Shown here: piece by piece, positions 22,051 to 31,031 of the stretch
Numbering within the stretch: the first letter of the stretch is position 1
How the letters are laid out: the number at the start of each line of letters is the position of its first letter
Source: Clostridium sp. C2-6-12
Lineage (GTDB): Bacteria > Bacillota > Clostridia > Clostridiales > Clostridiaceae
Assembly (NCBI RefSeq): GCF_009928485.1
Contig: NZ_JAABNP010000016.1
Coordinates: forward strand, 61,913 to 125,912
Length of the DNA: 64,000 nucleotides
Reading direction: 5' to 3'
Position numbers and translations under genes: made by a program
The notes under the pieces: model-generated
Database searches by the model: none
What the model was told of the DNA's origin: nothing
Seen by the model: the letters and a program-made list of their open reading frames with translations, nothing else

Positions 22051-23835
22051 TTATACTGCTTTAACCATCTCATACTGAGATGTATAAAGTTCATAATACT
22101 CACCTTGTAATTCAATAAGTTCATCATGACTTCCTTGTTCCACAATCTGTCCATCATTTATAACCATTATTCTTGTAGCATTTTTTATTGTAGATAATCT
22201 ATGTGCAATTACAAAAGAAGTTCTTCCCTTTAACAATCTATCCAAGCCTTGTTGAAGTGCTTGTTCTGTCTTTGTGTCTATGCTTGAAGTAGCTTCATCT
22301 AAAATTAATATTTTAGGATCTGCAAGTAAAGCTCTTGCAAAGGAAATTAACTGTCTTTGTCCTACTGACAATCTGCTTCCTCTTTCATTTACTTCTGTAT
22401 TATAACCATCTTTTAGATTAATTATAAAATCATGCGCCTTTACTGCTTTTGCAGCTTCTATAATTTCCTCTTCTGTTGCATCTAATTTTCCATACCTTAT
22501 ATTATCTAATATAGTACCTGAAAAAATAAATGTATCCTGAAGCATAACTCCCATTTGCTTTCTTAAAGAGTCTAATGTTACTTTTCTTATATTGTTGCCA
22601 TCTACTAAAACTTCTCCAGAGGTAACATCATAAAATCTGCTTAAAAGATTAATAATAGTCGTCTTTCCTGCACCTGTTGGTCCAACTAAGGCAATAGTTT
22701 CTCCTGGATTAACCTTGAAGGATATATTTTTTAAAATTTCTCTGTCTTCATCTTCATATTTAAATACTACATCTTTAAATTCAACACGGCCTTCTATTTC
22801 TGGAATTTCATATGCATCTGGCAAATTAGCTATATTTACAGGTTCATCTAATGTTTCAAAAATTCTTTCTAAATAAGCCATGACCATTATTAAATTATTA
22901 TAAAAATTAGAAATATTTACTATTGGGTTCCAAAACCTCCATATATACCCCACGAAGGCTATAAGAGTACCTATTGTTATGGATTCTCCAATTGATCTCA
23001 CTCCAATTAAATATACTAAAGCTACTGTAAATACTGACGTATTTTCAATTGCTGGCCAAAGTAATAGCTGAATACTTACAGACTTTAGCCATGTACTTCT
23101 AGTTTCTCCACTTACAGTTCTAAATTTATCCGCATTTTCTTCTTCTCTAGCAAATGCCTGGGTAACCTTCATCCCACTTATACTTTCCTGTATATAAGCA
23201 TTTAAATTAGATTGCTTATTGCTATATGCCTGAGAAGCTCTTCTTTGCACTTTTATAAGAGAAGCTACAATTATTCCAAGAATAGGCATTCCAATCATAC
23301 ATACTAAAGTCAACCTAGGGCTTATAAATAGCATAAAACCTAAAATTACAAAAATACTGAATAAGTCTGTTAATAAGTTAATAAGCCCATTAGACAATAA
23401 ATCACTTAAAGAGTTTACATAGTTAACTACTCTGACTAAAATCTTGCCATGAGGCCTGCTGTCATAATATGAGAAAGGCAACTTTTGTAAGTGATTAAAT
23501 ATATCAGATCTAATATTTTTTACTACCTCTTGACCTACATAAGTCATAGTTTTTATTCTAAATTTCATGCACAAAGCACTTATTACTATGGTAATAAAAA
23601 ATAATACACATACCATAATAAGTCCTTTAACATCTTTATTAGGAATATTATTATCCATAGCAATCTTCACTAAGTAAGGACCAAGTAAAGTTGATACACT
23701 GGATATAAGCATAAATATAAGAGTTACTATCATTTCCTTCTTATATGGTATTAAATATTTTAATAGTCTTTTTGTATATTCCCAACTAAAGGGAGTGATT
23801 AATTCTTCATCTTCATCATATTTATTTCTTGCCAT
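22051..23835 (-). CDS. Heterodimeric ABC exporter, subunit with the canonical catalytic site
   Basis: 594 residues: six-helix exporter membrane domain (about 30-330) fused to an ATPase domain. Walker A is GPTGAGKTT and Walker B ends in LILDEATSSID with the catalytic Glu intact, while the signature is LSVGQRQL instead of LSGGQ. Together with its partner this gives one competent and one degenerate ATP site, as in BmrCD or TM287/288. Likely a multidrug or lipid exporter. The ATG follows the TAG of the upstream gene with no gap, and its Shine-Dalgarno sequence lies inside that gene, so translation is coupled. Confidence 0.93.
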   Translation of the reverse strand: MARNKYDEDEELITPFSWEYTKRLLKYLIPYKKEMIVTLIFMLISSVSTLLGPYLVKIAMDNNIPNKDVKGLIMVCVLFFITIVISALCMKFRIKTMTYVGQEVVKNIRSDIFNHLQKLPFSYYDSRPHGKILVRVVNYVNSLSDLLSNGLINLLTDLFSIFVILGFMLFISPRLTLVCMIGMPILGIIVASLIKVQRRASQAYSNKQSNLNAYIQESISGMKVTQAFAREEENADKFRTVSGETRSTWLKSVSIQLLLWPAIENTSVFTVALVYLIGVRSIGESITIGTLIAFVGYIWRFWNPIVNISNFYNNLIMVMAYLERIFETLDEPVNIANLPDAYEIPEIEGRVEFKDVVFKYEDEDREILKNISFKVNPGETIALVGPTGAGKTTIINLLSRFYDVTSGEVLVDGNNIRKVTLDSLRKQMGVMLQDTFIFSGTILDNIRYGKLDATEEEIIEAAKAVKAHDFIINLKDGYNTEVNERGSRLSVGQRQLISFARALLADPKILILDEATSSIDTKTEQALQQGLDRLLKGRTSFVIAHRLSTIKNATRIMVINDGQIVEQGSHDELIELQGEYYELYTSQYEMVKAV

Positions 23836-25596
23836 CTATACCACCTCCTTGGAATTTTCTTCATCTGTCTCATCTAAATAATCACCATATTGAGCTTGAT
23901 AAACACCATAATAATGTCCTTTCTTATCAAGTAATTCTTTATGTGTTCCACTTTCAATTATGCTTCCATCTTCTAGAACCAAGATTAAATCGCAATCTTT
24001 TATAGATGAAATTCTGTGGGCTATTATAAAGGAAGTTTTTCCTTTATATATTGTATTTAAGTTATTTTGAATCATAGCTTCTGTTTCTACATCTAAGGCT
24101 GATGTAGTATCATCTAATATTAATATTGAAGGATCTTTTATTATTGATCTTGCAAGCGTTATTCTTTGCTTTTGTCCTCCTGATAAGCCTACGCCTCTTT
24201 CTCCAACTACAGTTTCATAAGAATCTGATAATTTTTGAATAAAATTATTAGCATCTGCCATCTCTGCAGCCCAGGTTATCTTGCTACTATCTGCCTCTGA
24301 TACTCCATAGCTGATATTTTCTTCTATAGTATTAGAGAATAAAAATACATCCTGCATTGATATTGAGATATTTTTTCTCAAAGCTTGTAGGTCATATTTT
24401 CTTATATCTATACCATCAATTAATATTTCTCCAGAGGTTGCATCGTAAAATCTTTCTATTAAATTAATTATTGTAGATTTACCTGCACCAGTTTGTCCAA
24501 AAATCGCAACTCTTTGTCCTTTTTTTACTTTAAAGTTTATGTTTTTCAAAATTGGTTCATAATCATATTCAAAGCTGACATTTTTAAATTCAATTTCACC
24601 TTTTAACTTCTCTGGCTTTACTCCATCTACAGGATTCTTTATTTTAGTTTCTTCATTAACTAATATTTTCATTTTTCTTGCAGCTGCTATAAATCTTTGA
24701 GCATCATTTATAAGCCATCCAACCATATTCATAGGATTGTTGATTGCCCAAATAAGTCCATTAAACATTACAAGCTCTCCCATAGTAAGCTTGTTATTAA
24801 TTACAAATATTCCACCTGCTAAAATCATTACAATGGTAAATATATTTGATAATCCATTTAATGTAGATAAATATTTTTGTGCAACGCTAGCAAGCTCCAT
24901 ATTAGCATCCATATAAGCTTGATTTCTCTCTTCAAATTTTGAAATCTCATAATCTTCTTTTGCAAAAGCTTTAACAACTCTATTTCCACTTATGTTCTCT
25001 TGAACAACTGTATTTAATCTTGAGAATTGTTCTCTTATTCCAAAGAATATTGGATTTGCCTGCTTTGCAAATTTAAATGCACAAAAGGCAACTAAAGGTG
25101 TCAATGCAAACATAAGCAAAGTAAATTTAACATTTATAATAAACATACTAACAATTGCAAATACAAAAACAGTAACATTTTCACAAATATTATAAATAAC
25201 CCAGGCAACAAAATGTCGTACTGCATCCATATCCCCTGTCATCCTTGCCATTATATCCCCTGTTCTAGTCTTGTTATAGTAATCCAAATCTAATTCTTGC
25301 AATTTACTATACATATTTTGTCTAAGTTCAAATATTACATTTTGAGATACAAATTCAAAGGTCATCTGATAAGAATATCTAATAACTGCTTTTACAAAAG
25401 TAACAGCAATCATTACCCCTAAAATAGGAAATAGAAGCTCCATCTTATTATTAAGAATTACTTCATCCACCAATCTCCCACTTAAATAGGGACTTATCAT
25501 TGCCATTAATGAGCTTAGTAATACTGCTGAAAGTGCAAAATAAAATCTAAATTTGTACTTATTAATATAGCCAAAAATCCATTTAATACTACTCAT
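23836..25596 (-). CDS. Heterodimeric ABC exporter, subunit with the degenerate Walker B
   Basis: 586 residues with six membrane helices and an ATPase domain. Walker A is GQTGAGKST and the signature a perfect LSGGQKQR, but Walker B reads ILILDDTTSALD, so Asp replaces the catalytic Glu. Its signature would complete the active site of the partner subunit, while its own Walker B pairs with the odd LSVGQ of the partner. First gene of the two-gene operon, GGAGG before the ATG. The AraC gene at 25859 is divergent and is the obvious candidate regulator. Confidence 0.93.
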   Translation of the reverse strand: MSSIKWIFGYINKYKFRFYFALSAVLLSSLMAMISPYLSGRLVDEVILNNKMELLFPILGVMIAVTFVKAVIRYSYQMTFEFVSQNVIFELRQNMYSKLQELDLDYYNKTRTGDIMARMTGDMDAVRHFVAWVIYNICENVTVFVFAIVSMFIINVKFTLLMFALTPLVAFCAFKFAKQANPIFFGIREQFSRLNTVVQENISGNRVVKAFAKEDYEISKFEERNQAYMDANMELASVAQKYLSTLNGLSNIFTIVMILAGGIFVINNKLTMGELVMFNGLIWAINNPMNMVGWLINDAQRFIAAARKMKILVNEETKIKNPVDGVKPEKLKGEIEFKNVSFEYDYEPILKNINFKVKKGQRVAIFGQTGAGKSTIINLIERFYDATSGEILIDGIDIRKYDLQALRKNISISMQDVFLFSNTIEENISYGVSEADSSKITWAAEMADANNFIQKLSDSYETVVGERGVGLSGGQKQRITLARSIIKDPSILILDDTTSALDVETEAMIQNNLNTIYKGKTSFIIAHRISSIKDCDLILVLEDGSIIESGTHKELLDKKGHYYGVYQAQYGDYLDETDEENSKEVV

Positions 25597-25858
25597 TAAT
25601 TCATCCTCCTTTTTTCTCTTTCATTATTTTTAACATGTTTAATTATCTAATAAAATATTCGAAATAAAAATGTACTTTTCTATTTACATGATGTATATTC
25701 TTATATATAAAGTGAAACTTTTTAGTTAAAATTTCATCTATGTTACTTATAAATAAAATAAAGTTTTTATATAACTTTAAAGAAATTCCAAAGGAATTTC
25801 ATCCAAAACTTTTAACCCATAACTCTAAACTCTTAACTGATCAAAAGGTGGTGTAATA

Positions 25859-26701
25859 ATGTGTGTAGGTATTGCTATTGAAAATTTTAATCCCGAAATT
25901 TTGTATGCGTTTAAGTGTGATAATAAAGACTTTCTTGATGGCAAGTATCATACTCATGATTTTATAGAATTCAGCTATATAGTATCTGGAAGTGTTAATT
26001 ATAAAATAAATGATGAAATTTATAGAGTTAAAGAAAAAACTCTTCTTGTTTTTAATCCTGGAGTATATCATAAGGAATCCTTAAGCAAAGGAGAACAAAC
26101 CACAGAGCTTCATATAGGTTTTCGCAACATTAAAATTGATGGACTACCTCTTAACTATATATTAAAGGATAATTTTCAAGTGCCTGTTGAATTTATACAA
26201 TATAAAGATGAGGTTCATAAATGTTGTTTAGATATAATCGAGGAGCAAGAATCTTGTGAAGTAGGTAAGGAATTAGTTTTAAAGAGCCTTATAATGAAAT
26301 TAATTGCACTCTTTTTAAAGGAAACTAACTATGTAAAAAATAGCAAGAAGGTTGATAGATATGATTTTCCTTTTTATGATAAATCTAATGTAGTAAAAAT
26401 TATTTTAGAGTATTTTGAAAATAATTATATGAAAAATATTTCTTTGGATGATATAGCCCGAAATATGTATTTAAGTTCAGTTTATATTTCTAAAGTATTT
26501 AAAGAACAAACTGGTGAATCTCCAATTAATTATTTGATAAATCTAAGATTAGAAAAAGCAAAGAATTTATTGGTTTCTACCGAATCTCCTATAAAGTCCA
26601 TTGCTCAATCTGTTGGATATACGGATGCTTATTATTTTAGTAAACTTTTCAAGAAATATTGTGGACACTCTCCTTGTAAGTTTAGAGCAATTAATAAATA
26701 A
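25859..26701 (+). CDS. AraC family regulator divergent from the ABC exporter
   Basis: 280 residues. N-terminal cupin domain of AraC binding type (KYHTHDFIEFSYIVSGSVNY, about 30-50, with His residues typical of the fold), then helix-turn-helix motifs ISLDDIARNMYLSSVYISKV and IKSIAQSVGYTDAYYFSKLF, ending GHSPCKFRA. AAGGTGGTG five bases before the ATG is a strong binding site. The 262-base gap to the exporter operon should hold both promoters; the protein probably activates the exporter when its ligand is present. Confidence 0.9.
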   Translation: MCVGIAIENFNPEILYAFKCDNKDFLDGKYHTHDFIEFSYIVSGSVNYKINDEIYRVKEKTLLVFNPGVYHKESLSKGEQTTELHIGFRNIKIDGLPLNYILKDNFQVPVEFIQYKDEVHKCCLDIIEEQESCEVGKELVLKSLIMKLIALFLKETNYVKNSKKVDRYDFPFYDKSNVVKIILEYFENNYMKNISLDDIARNMYLSSVYISKVFKEQTGESPINYLINLRLEKAKNLLVSTESPIKSIAQSVGYTDAYYFSKLFKKYCGHSPCKFRAINK

Positions 26702-26710
26702 TTTTTTACA

Positions 26711-26752
26711 AAAAAGACCTAACTTGCACAAAAATGCATATCAGGTCTTTTT
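26711..26752. terminator. Bidirectional terminator between AraC and patatin genes
   Basis: AAAAAGACCT and AGGTCTTTTT arms with a 22-base loop give T-runs on both strands between two convergent genes. Confidence 0.8.
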
Positions 26753-26777
26753 TATAAAATATATTCATTTATAATAT

Positions 26778-27617
26778 CTAAATATACTTAAGTATCTTTT
26801 CCTTATCCTTCATAATTAAATCATATCCATTTTGATAAATATCTCTTAATTTATTCTTATCTCTTTCAAACCTATCAATATCCATATTTACAGTTGGTCT
26901 TATTATCATAGCTTTTCCTTCATCTTCAAGCTTTTTACAATAATCAAGCTGATCATTATATTTTATATATCTATCCCTCAAAACCTTAGCAAGCTTTGGA
27001 TATTTCTTTTTATAAATTTTGTATGTTATTTCATTTGCTTTAGATTTCTTTTTTCTATAACCTTCATTTCTTGTTAAAACAATTATATTCTTATCATTTC
27101 CATCTTCTATTGATTTGCTAATAGGGATAGGTTCTGAAAGTCCCCCATCTGCATAATATTGCCCATTAATTTTTTCAAAAGGAAACATTAAAGGTATTGC
27201 AATACTAGCTCTGAGAATTGAGCTTCTTGTATCTAACAGCTCTTTATCAAAATATACATTTTCACCAGTTTCTACGTTAAAAGCACCAGCAAGCATTCTT
27301 CCATCAAATTCATAAAAAGTTTTATAATCAAAAGCGCAAAGCTTATTAGGTATTTCATCAAATACAAAATCTAAATCCATAAGTGATCTATGTTTAATTA
27401 GATTTCCATAGCTTATATACCTTTTATTATCCATAAATCTCTCCATTATTTCTAGATTTCTTCCTCTTTGTCTAGAAATATATGAATATGCATTTGTTGC
27501 TCCTGCTGAAACGCCTATTACATATTTTAATTCTGCTTTTATATCTAAAAGAGCATCTAAAACACCAGCTGTAAACAATCCTCTAAATGCTCCACCTTCA
27601 AGTACAAGTCCTGTCAT
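26778..27617 (-). CDS. Patatin-like phospholipase
   Basis: 279 residues. The family elements appear in order: oxyanion loop GGAFRG (about 8-13), nucleophile elbow GVSAG with Ser near residue 39, and the Asp of the dyad in YADGGLSEPIP (about 155-165). A C-terminal charged extension of around 90 residues is usual for bacterial YjjU-like members. It should hydrolyse acyl esters of lipids in the cytoplasm; substrate unknown. GGGGAGG precedes the ATG. Single gene. Confidence 0.9.
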   Translation of the reverse strand: MTGLVLEGGAFRGLFTAGVLDALLDIKAELKYVIGVSAGATNAYSYISRQRGRNLEIMERFMDNKRYISYGNLIKHRSLMDLDFVFDEIPNKLCAFDYKTFYEFDGRMLAGAFNVETGENVYFDKELLDTRSSILRASIAIPLMFPFEKINGQYYADGGLSEPIPISKSIEDGNDKNIIVLTRNEGYRKKKSKANEITYKIYKKKYPKLAKVLRDRYIKYNDQLDYCKKLEDEGKAMIIRPTVNMDIDRFERDKNKLRDIYQNGYDLIMKDKEKILKYI

Positions 27618-27925
27618 AATTGAATCCTCCCCTTTTTATTTCACTAGTATATTATACTCCAATTGTAAATTAAATCCTAATATTACTATACACTAACTTC
27701 CTATATTTAATAATTAATTTTATGTAAATTCTTCTTTTAATTAGCAATATATTCATTCATAAGGTATCCACTTTTACTTCTTTCTAATCAATAAAAATTC
27801 ATGAAGCTTTTATTTTTCATCACAGTACTCCTTAGTCTTATAAATATTATTAAATTCTTTTTTTATATGTTATTGACAACCTCTTAATAATATAATATAT
27901 TATTAATATAAATACTTAATTAGTA

Positions 27926-28017
27926 TTAAAAGGGAGTAGTTATAAATATAGCATCAACAATCGCGACTATCTTTATAGTCTGGTGTTATATGCCCGTGTT
28001 GGCAACGAGACTTTTAA
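27926..28017 (+). promoter_or_regulatory. yybP-ykoY manganese riboswitch
   Basis: The conserved 5' strand AAAAGGGAGTAG (27928-27939) and the 3' part GGCAACGAGACTTTT (28001-28015) match the yybP-ykoY aptamer (general form AAAGGGGAGUAG ... GCAAGACCUUU), and two further internal helices fit between them. The family is known to sense Mn2+ and often precedes P-type ATPases, as here. The 3' strand of helix P1 is also the beginning of a long terminator stem (28008-28059). Mn2+ binding would therefore keep the terminator from forming and turn the ATPase gene on. Confidence 0.85.
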
Positions 28018-28059
28018 TATAACTTTAAATTTTTTAAAGTTATATTAAAGGTCTTTTTT
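28008..28059 (+). terminator. Riboswitch-controlled terminator (expression platform)
   Basis: Arms 28008-28028 and 28034-28054 pair over 21 positions with one G-U wobble, loop of five, followed by six T residues. The first bases AGACTTTT are shared with aptamer helix P1, which makes the two structures mutually exclusive. Confidence 0.85.
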
Positions 28060-28219
28060 GTTAATAATTTTAAATAGAGACTTTTACTCTTTGAGGATTC
28101 GACTTATTTATTATATTTTTATTGAAATAATTCCAAAGAATTGAATTTTGTTTTATATTTATATTAAGAACTTATAAAAATTCCTCAGAGATATATTAAA
28201 CTTGAAAGGAAGATGTTGT

Positions 28220-30883
28220 ATGAATAAATATTTTACCAAAACCCCAGAAGAAGCCTTAAACGAATTTAATGTGACCTTAGAAGGACTTACCGATGAAAGA
28301 GCCAGCGAAATATTGAATACTGTCGGAGAAAATATTTTAAACGAAAAAAAGAAAAAAAGTATCTTTTCTGTATTCTTAGAGCAATTTAAAGATTTATTAG
28401 TAATTATTTTAATTATTGCCGCTATTATTTCTGCCTTGACTGGTAATATGGAAAGTACCTTTGTAATTATTGCTGTTATTACTATGAATGCTATTTTAGG
28501 AACAGTTCAATATGTTAAAGCTGAACAATCATTAGATAGTTTAAAAGCATTATCTGCACCTAATGCAAAAGTAATTAGAGATGGTGTTAAAATTGAAATT
28601 CCTTCTAAAGATGTTGTACCTGGAGATATTTTAATCTTAGAAGCTGGTGACTTAGTTGTTGCTGACGGTAGAATTTTAGAAAATTTCTCTCTTAAGGTTA
28701 ATGAAAGTTCCTTAACAGGCGAATCTGAAAGCGTTGATAAATTCTCTGAAGTTATCAATAAAGAAGAAGTTGCTTTGGGTGACCAAAAAAATATGGTTTT
28801 CTCTAGTTCCTTAGTAACCTATGGTAGAGCTACTATTCTTGTAACTGATACAGGAATGGATACTGAACTTGGTAAAATCGCTACACTTATGGAAGAAACA
28901 CAAGAAAAAAGCACTCCTCTTCAAGTTTCTTTAGATGAATTTTCTAAAAAATTAGCTATTGGAATAATGGGCATTTGTGTTATTGTATTTGGGTTAAGTA
29001 TGTATAGAGGTACCCCTCTTTTAGATTCCTTAATGTTTGCTGTTGCCCTTGCTGTTGCTGCTATTCCAGAAGCTCTTAGTTCAATCGTTACTATTGTACT
29101 AGCTATAGGAACACAATCTATGGCAAAGGAAAATGCAATAATAAAGAAGCTTAAGGCTGTTGAAGGTCTTGGCTGCGTATCTGTAATTTGTTCCGACAAA
29201 ACAGGTACTTTAACTCAAAATAAGATGACTGTAAAAAAAATATTTGTGGATAACAAATTAATTGATAGTAATGAAATAAATTTTGATGACCCACTTTCAA
29301 ATTTTTTATTAAAGGGCTCTGTGCTTTGTAATGATTCTACTTCTAAGGATGGTGCTGAAATCGGTGATCCAACAGAAGTTGCTTTAGTAAATTTAGGCCA
29401 TAAATATTCTTTAAATGAAATTGAATGTAGAAATGCTTATCCAAGACTTAAGGAACTTCCTTTTGACTCTGACAGAAAACTTATGAGTACACTTCATGAA
29501 ATAGATGGAAAATTCGTAATGGTTACAAAGGGTGCTCTTGATGTATTAATGAATAGAGTGACTTCAATTAAAACTTCAAGCGGAGCTCACGCTTTTACAG
29601 AAAAAGATAAAGCTAATATAAATAAAACAAATATGGAACTTTCTTCACAAGGATTAAGAGTTTTAGCGTTTGCATATAAAGAACTAAATGAAAATAAAGA
29701 ACTTACTTTAGAAGATGAAAATGACTTTACTTTCTTAGGCTTAATCTCAATGATTGATCCACCTAGAGAAGAGTCAAAAGGTGCAGTTAGTGATTGTATA
29801 AGAGCGTCTATTAAACCAATTATGATTACAGGTGACCATAAAATCACAGCTTCTGCTATTGCAAAAGAAATTGGAATCCTTCAAGAAGGTGATTCAGCTG
29901 TAGAAGGTTTAGAACTCGATAAAATGTCTGACGATGAACTAAATTCAAAATTAAAACATATTTCAGTTTATGCAAGAGTATCTCCTGAGCATAAAATAAG
30001 AATAGTTAAAGCATGGCAAAATCAAGGTAAAATCGTTGCTATGACTGGAGATGGAGTTAATGATGCTCCTGCATTAAAGCAAGCTGATATCGGTATTGCA
30101 ATGGGTATTACAGGTACTGAAGTTTCAAAAGATGCTGCATCCATGATTTTAACAGATGATAATTTTGCAACTATTGTTAAATCCGTTACTAACGGAAGAA
30201 ATATTTATGCAAATATAAAAAATTCAATTAAATTCCTTCTTTCAGGTAATACATCAGGAATACTTGCAGTACTTTATTCTTCATTGCTTGCTCTTCCAGT
30301 TCCATTTGCAGCAGTACATTTATTATTTATAAATCTACTAACAGATAGTTTACCTGCTATTGCAATTGGTATGGAGAAATCTAAAAAAGACGTTTTAAAA
30401 GATAAGCCTAGAGATGCCAGCGAATCTATATTAACTAAAGATTTCATTCAAGAAATCGGTGTTCAAGGTCTTCTTATAGGAATATTTACAATGTTTTCTT
30501 ACCATATAGGTTTAAGTACAGGCAATCACGGCCTAGCTATGACAATGGCCTTCAGTACTTTATGTTTAGCTAGATTATTCCATGGATTTAACTGCCGTGG
30601 TAGGAAATCTATCTTTGGACTTGGAGTTTTCAGTAACAAATTTAGCTGGATTGCTTTTATATCAGGTGTTTTCTTAGTAAATATAGTTTTACTAGTTCCA
30701 GTACTTCAAAGATTATTTGAAATAACTCCGCTTAGCAGTAATGAATTATTATTAGTTCACTTACTAGCTTTTGTACCAACTTTAATAATACAAACATTTA
30801 AAGTAATCAGAGATTTTTTCGAAAGCAAAAACGAAAAAATTCAAGAAAAAAATCATAATAAAATAAAAAATAAAGCAGCTTAA
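28220..30883 (+). CDS. P-type cation-transporting ATPase (P2 type, probable Mn2+/Ca2+ export)
   Basis: About 887 residues, a full-length P2-type pump. Order: N-terminal cation ATPase domain; actuator loop with TGESESV; helix 4 ion-binding motif PEALSSIVTIVLA; phosphorylation site DKTGTLTQNKM; nucleotide domain; hinge MTGDGVNDAPALKQADIGIA; C-terminal membrane helices. The PEALSS version differs from the PEGLP of classic Ca2+ pumps and resembles YoaB-like pumps placed under Mn2+ riboswitches. The TTG at 28202 is not used in my view: AAAGGA lies nine bases before the ATG at 28220. The upstream Mn2+ riboswitch argues for manganese export as a defence against metal excess. Confidence 0.93.
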   Translation: MNKYFTKTPEEALNEFNVTLEGLTDERASEILNTVGENILNEKKKKSIFSVFLEQFKDLLVIILIIAAIISALTGNMESTFVIIAVITMNAILGTVQYVKAEQSLDSLKALSAPNAKVIRDGVKIEIPSKDVVPGDILILEAGDLVVADGRILENFSLKVNESSLTGESESVDKFSEVINKEEVALGDQKNMVFSSSLVTYGRATILVTDTGMDTELGKIATLMEETQEKSTPLQVSLDEFSKKLAIGIMGICVIVFGLSMYRGTPLLDSLMFAVALAVAAIPEALSSIVTIVLAIGTQSMAKENAIIKKLKAVEGLGCVSVICSDKTGTLTQNKMTVKKIFVDNKLIDSNEINFDDPLSNFLLKGSVLCNDSTSKDGAEIGDPTEVALVNLGHKYSLNEIECRNAYPRLKELPFDSDRKLMSTLHEIDGKFVMVTKGALDVLMNRVTSIKTSSGAHAFTEKDKANINKTNMELSSQGLRVLAFAYKELNENKELTLEDENDFTFLGLISMIDPPREESKGAVSDCIRASIKPIMITGDHKITASAIAKEIGILQEGDSAVEGLELDKMSDDELNSKLKHISVYARVSPEHKIRIVKAWQNQGKIVAMTGDGVNDAPALKQADIGIAMGITGTEVSKDAASMILTDDNFATIVKSVTNGRNIYANIKNSIKFLLSGNTSGILAVLYSSLLALPVPFAAVHLLFINLLTDSLPAIAIGMEKSKKDVLKDKPRDASESILTKDFIQEIGVQGLLIGIFTMFSYHIGLSTGNHGLAMTMAFSTLCLARLFHGFNCRGRKSIFGLGVFSNKFSWIAFISGVFLVNIVLLVPVLQRLFEITPLSSNELLLVHLLAFVPTLIIQTFKVIRDFFESKNEKIQEKNHNKIKNKAA

Positions 30884-30894
30884 AATATAGATAA

Positions 30895-30933
30895 GGCTAT
30901 ATCAAAATAACTAAAGATTATTTTAATATAGCC
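30895..30933 (+). terminator. Hairpin after the P-type ATPase gene
   Basis: Sixteen-base arms 30895-30910 and 30918-30933 with one mismatch and a seven-base loop, just after the stop codon; the following T-run is weak. It may also serve the convergent adhE. Confidence 0.55.
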
Positions 30934-31031
30934 CTATTAAATTACTTTTTGATTTTTTCTACATACATATTTCCACTAGATATGCAAAATCAAATATCAG
31001 TTCTCTAGCATTAGATAAACTGCTAGATTTA

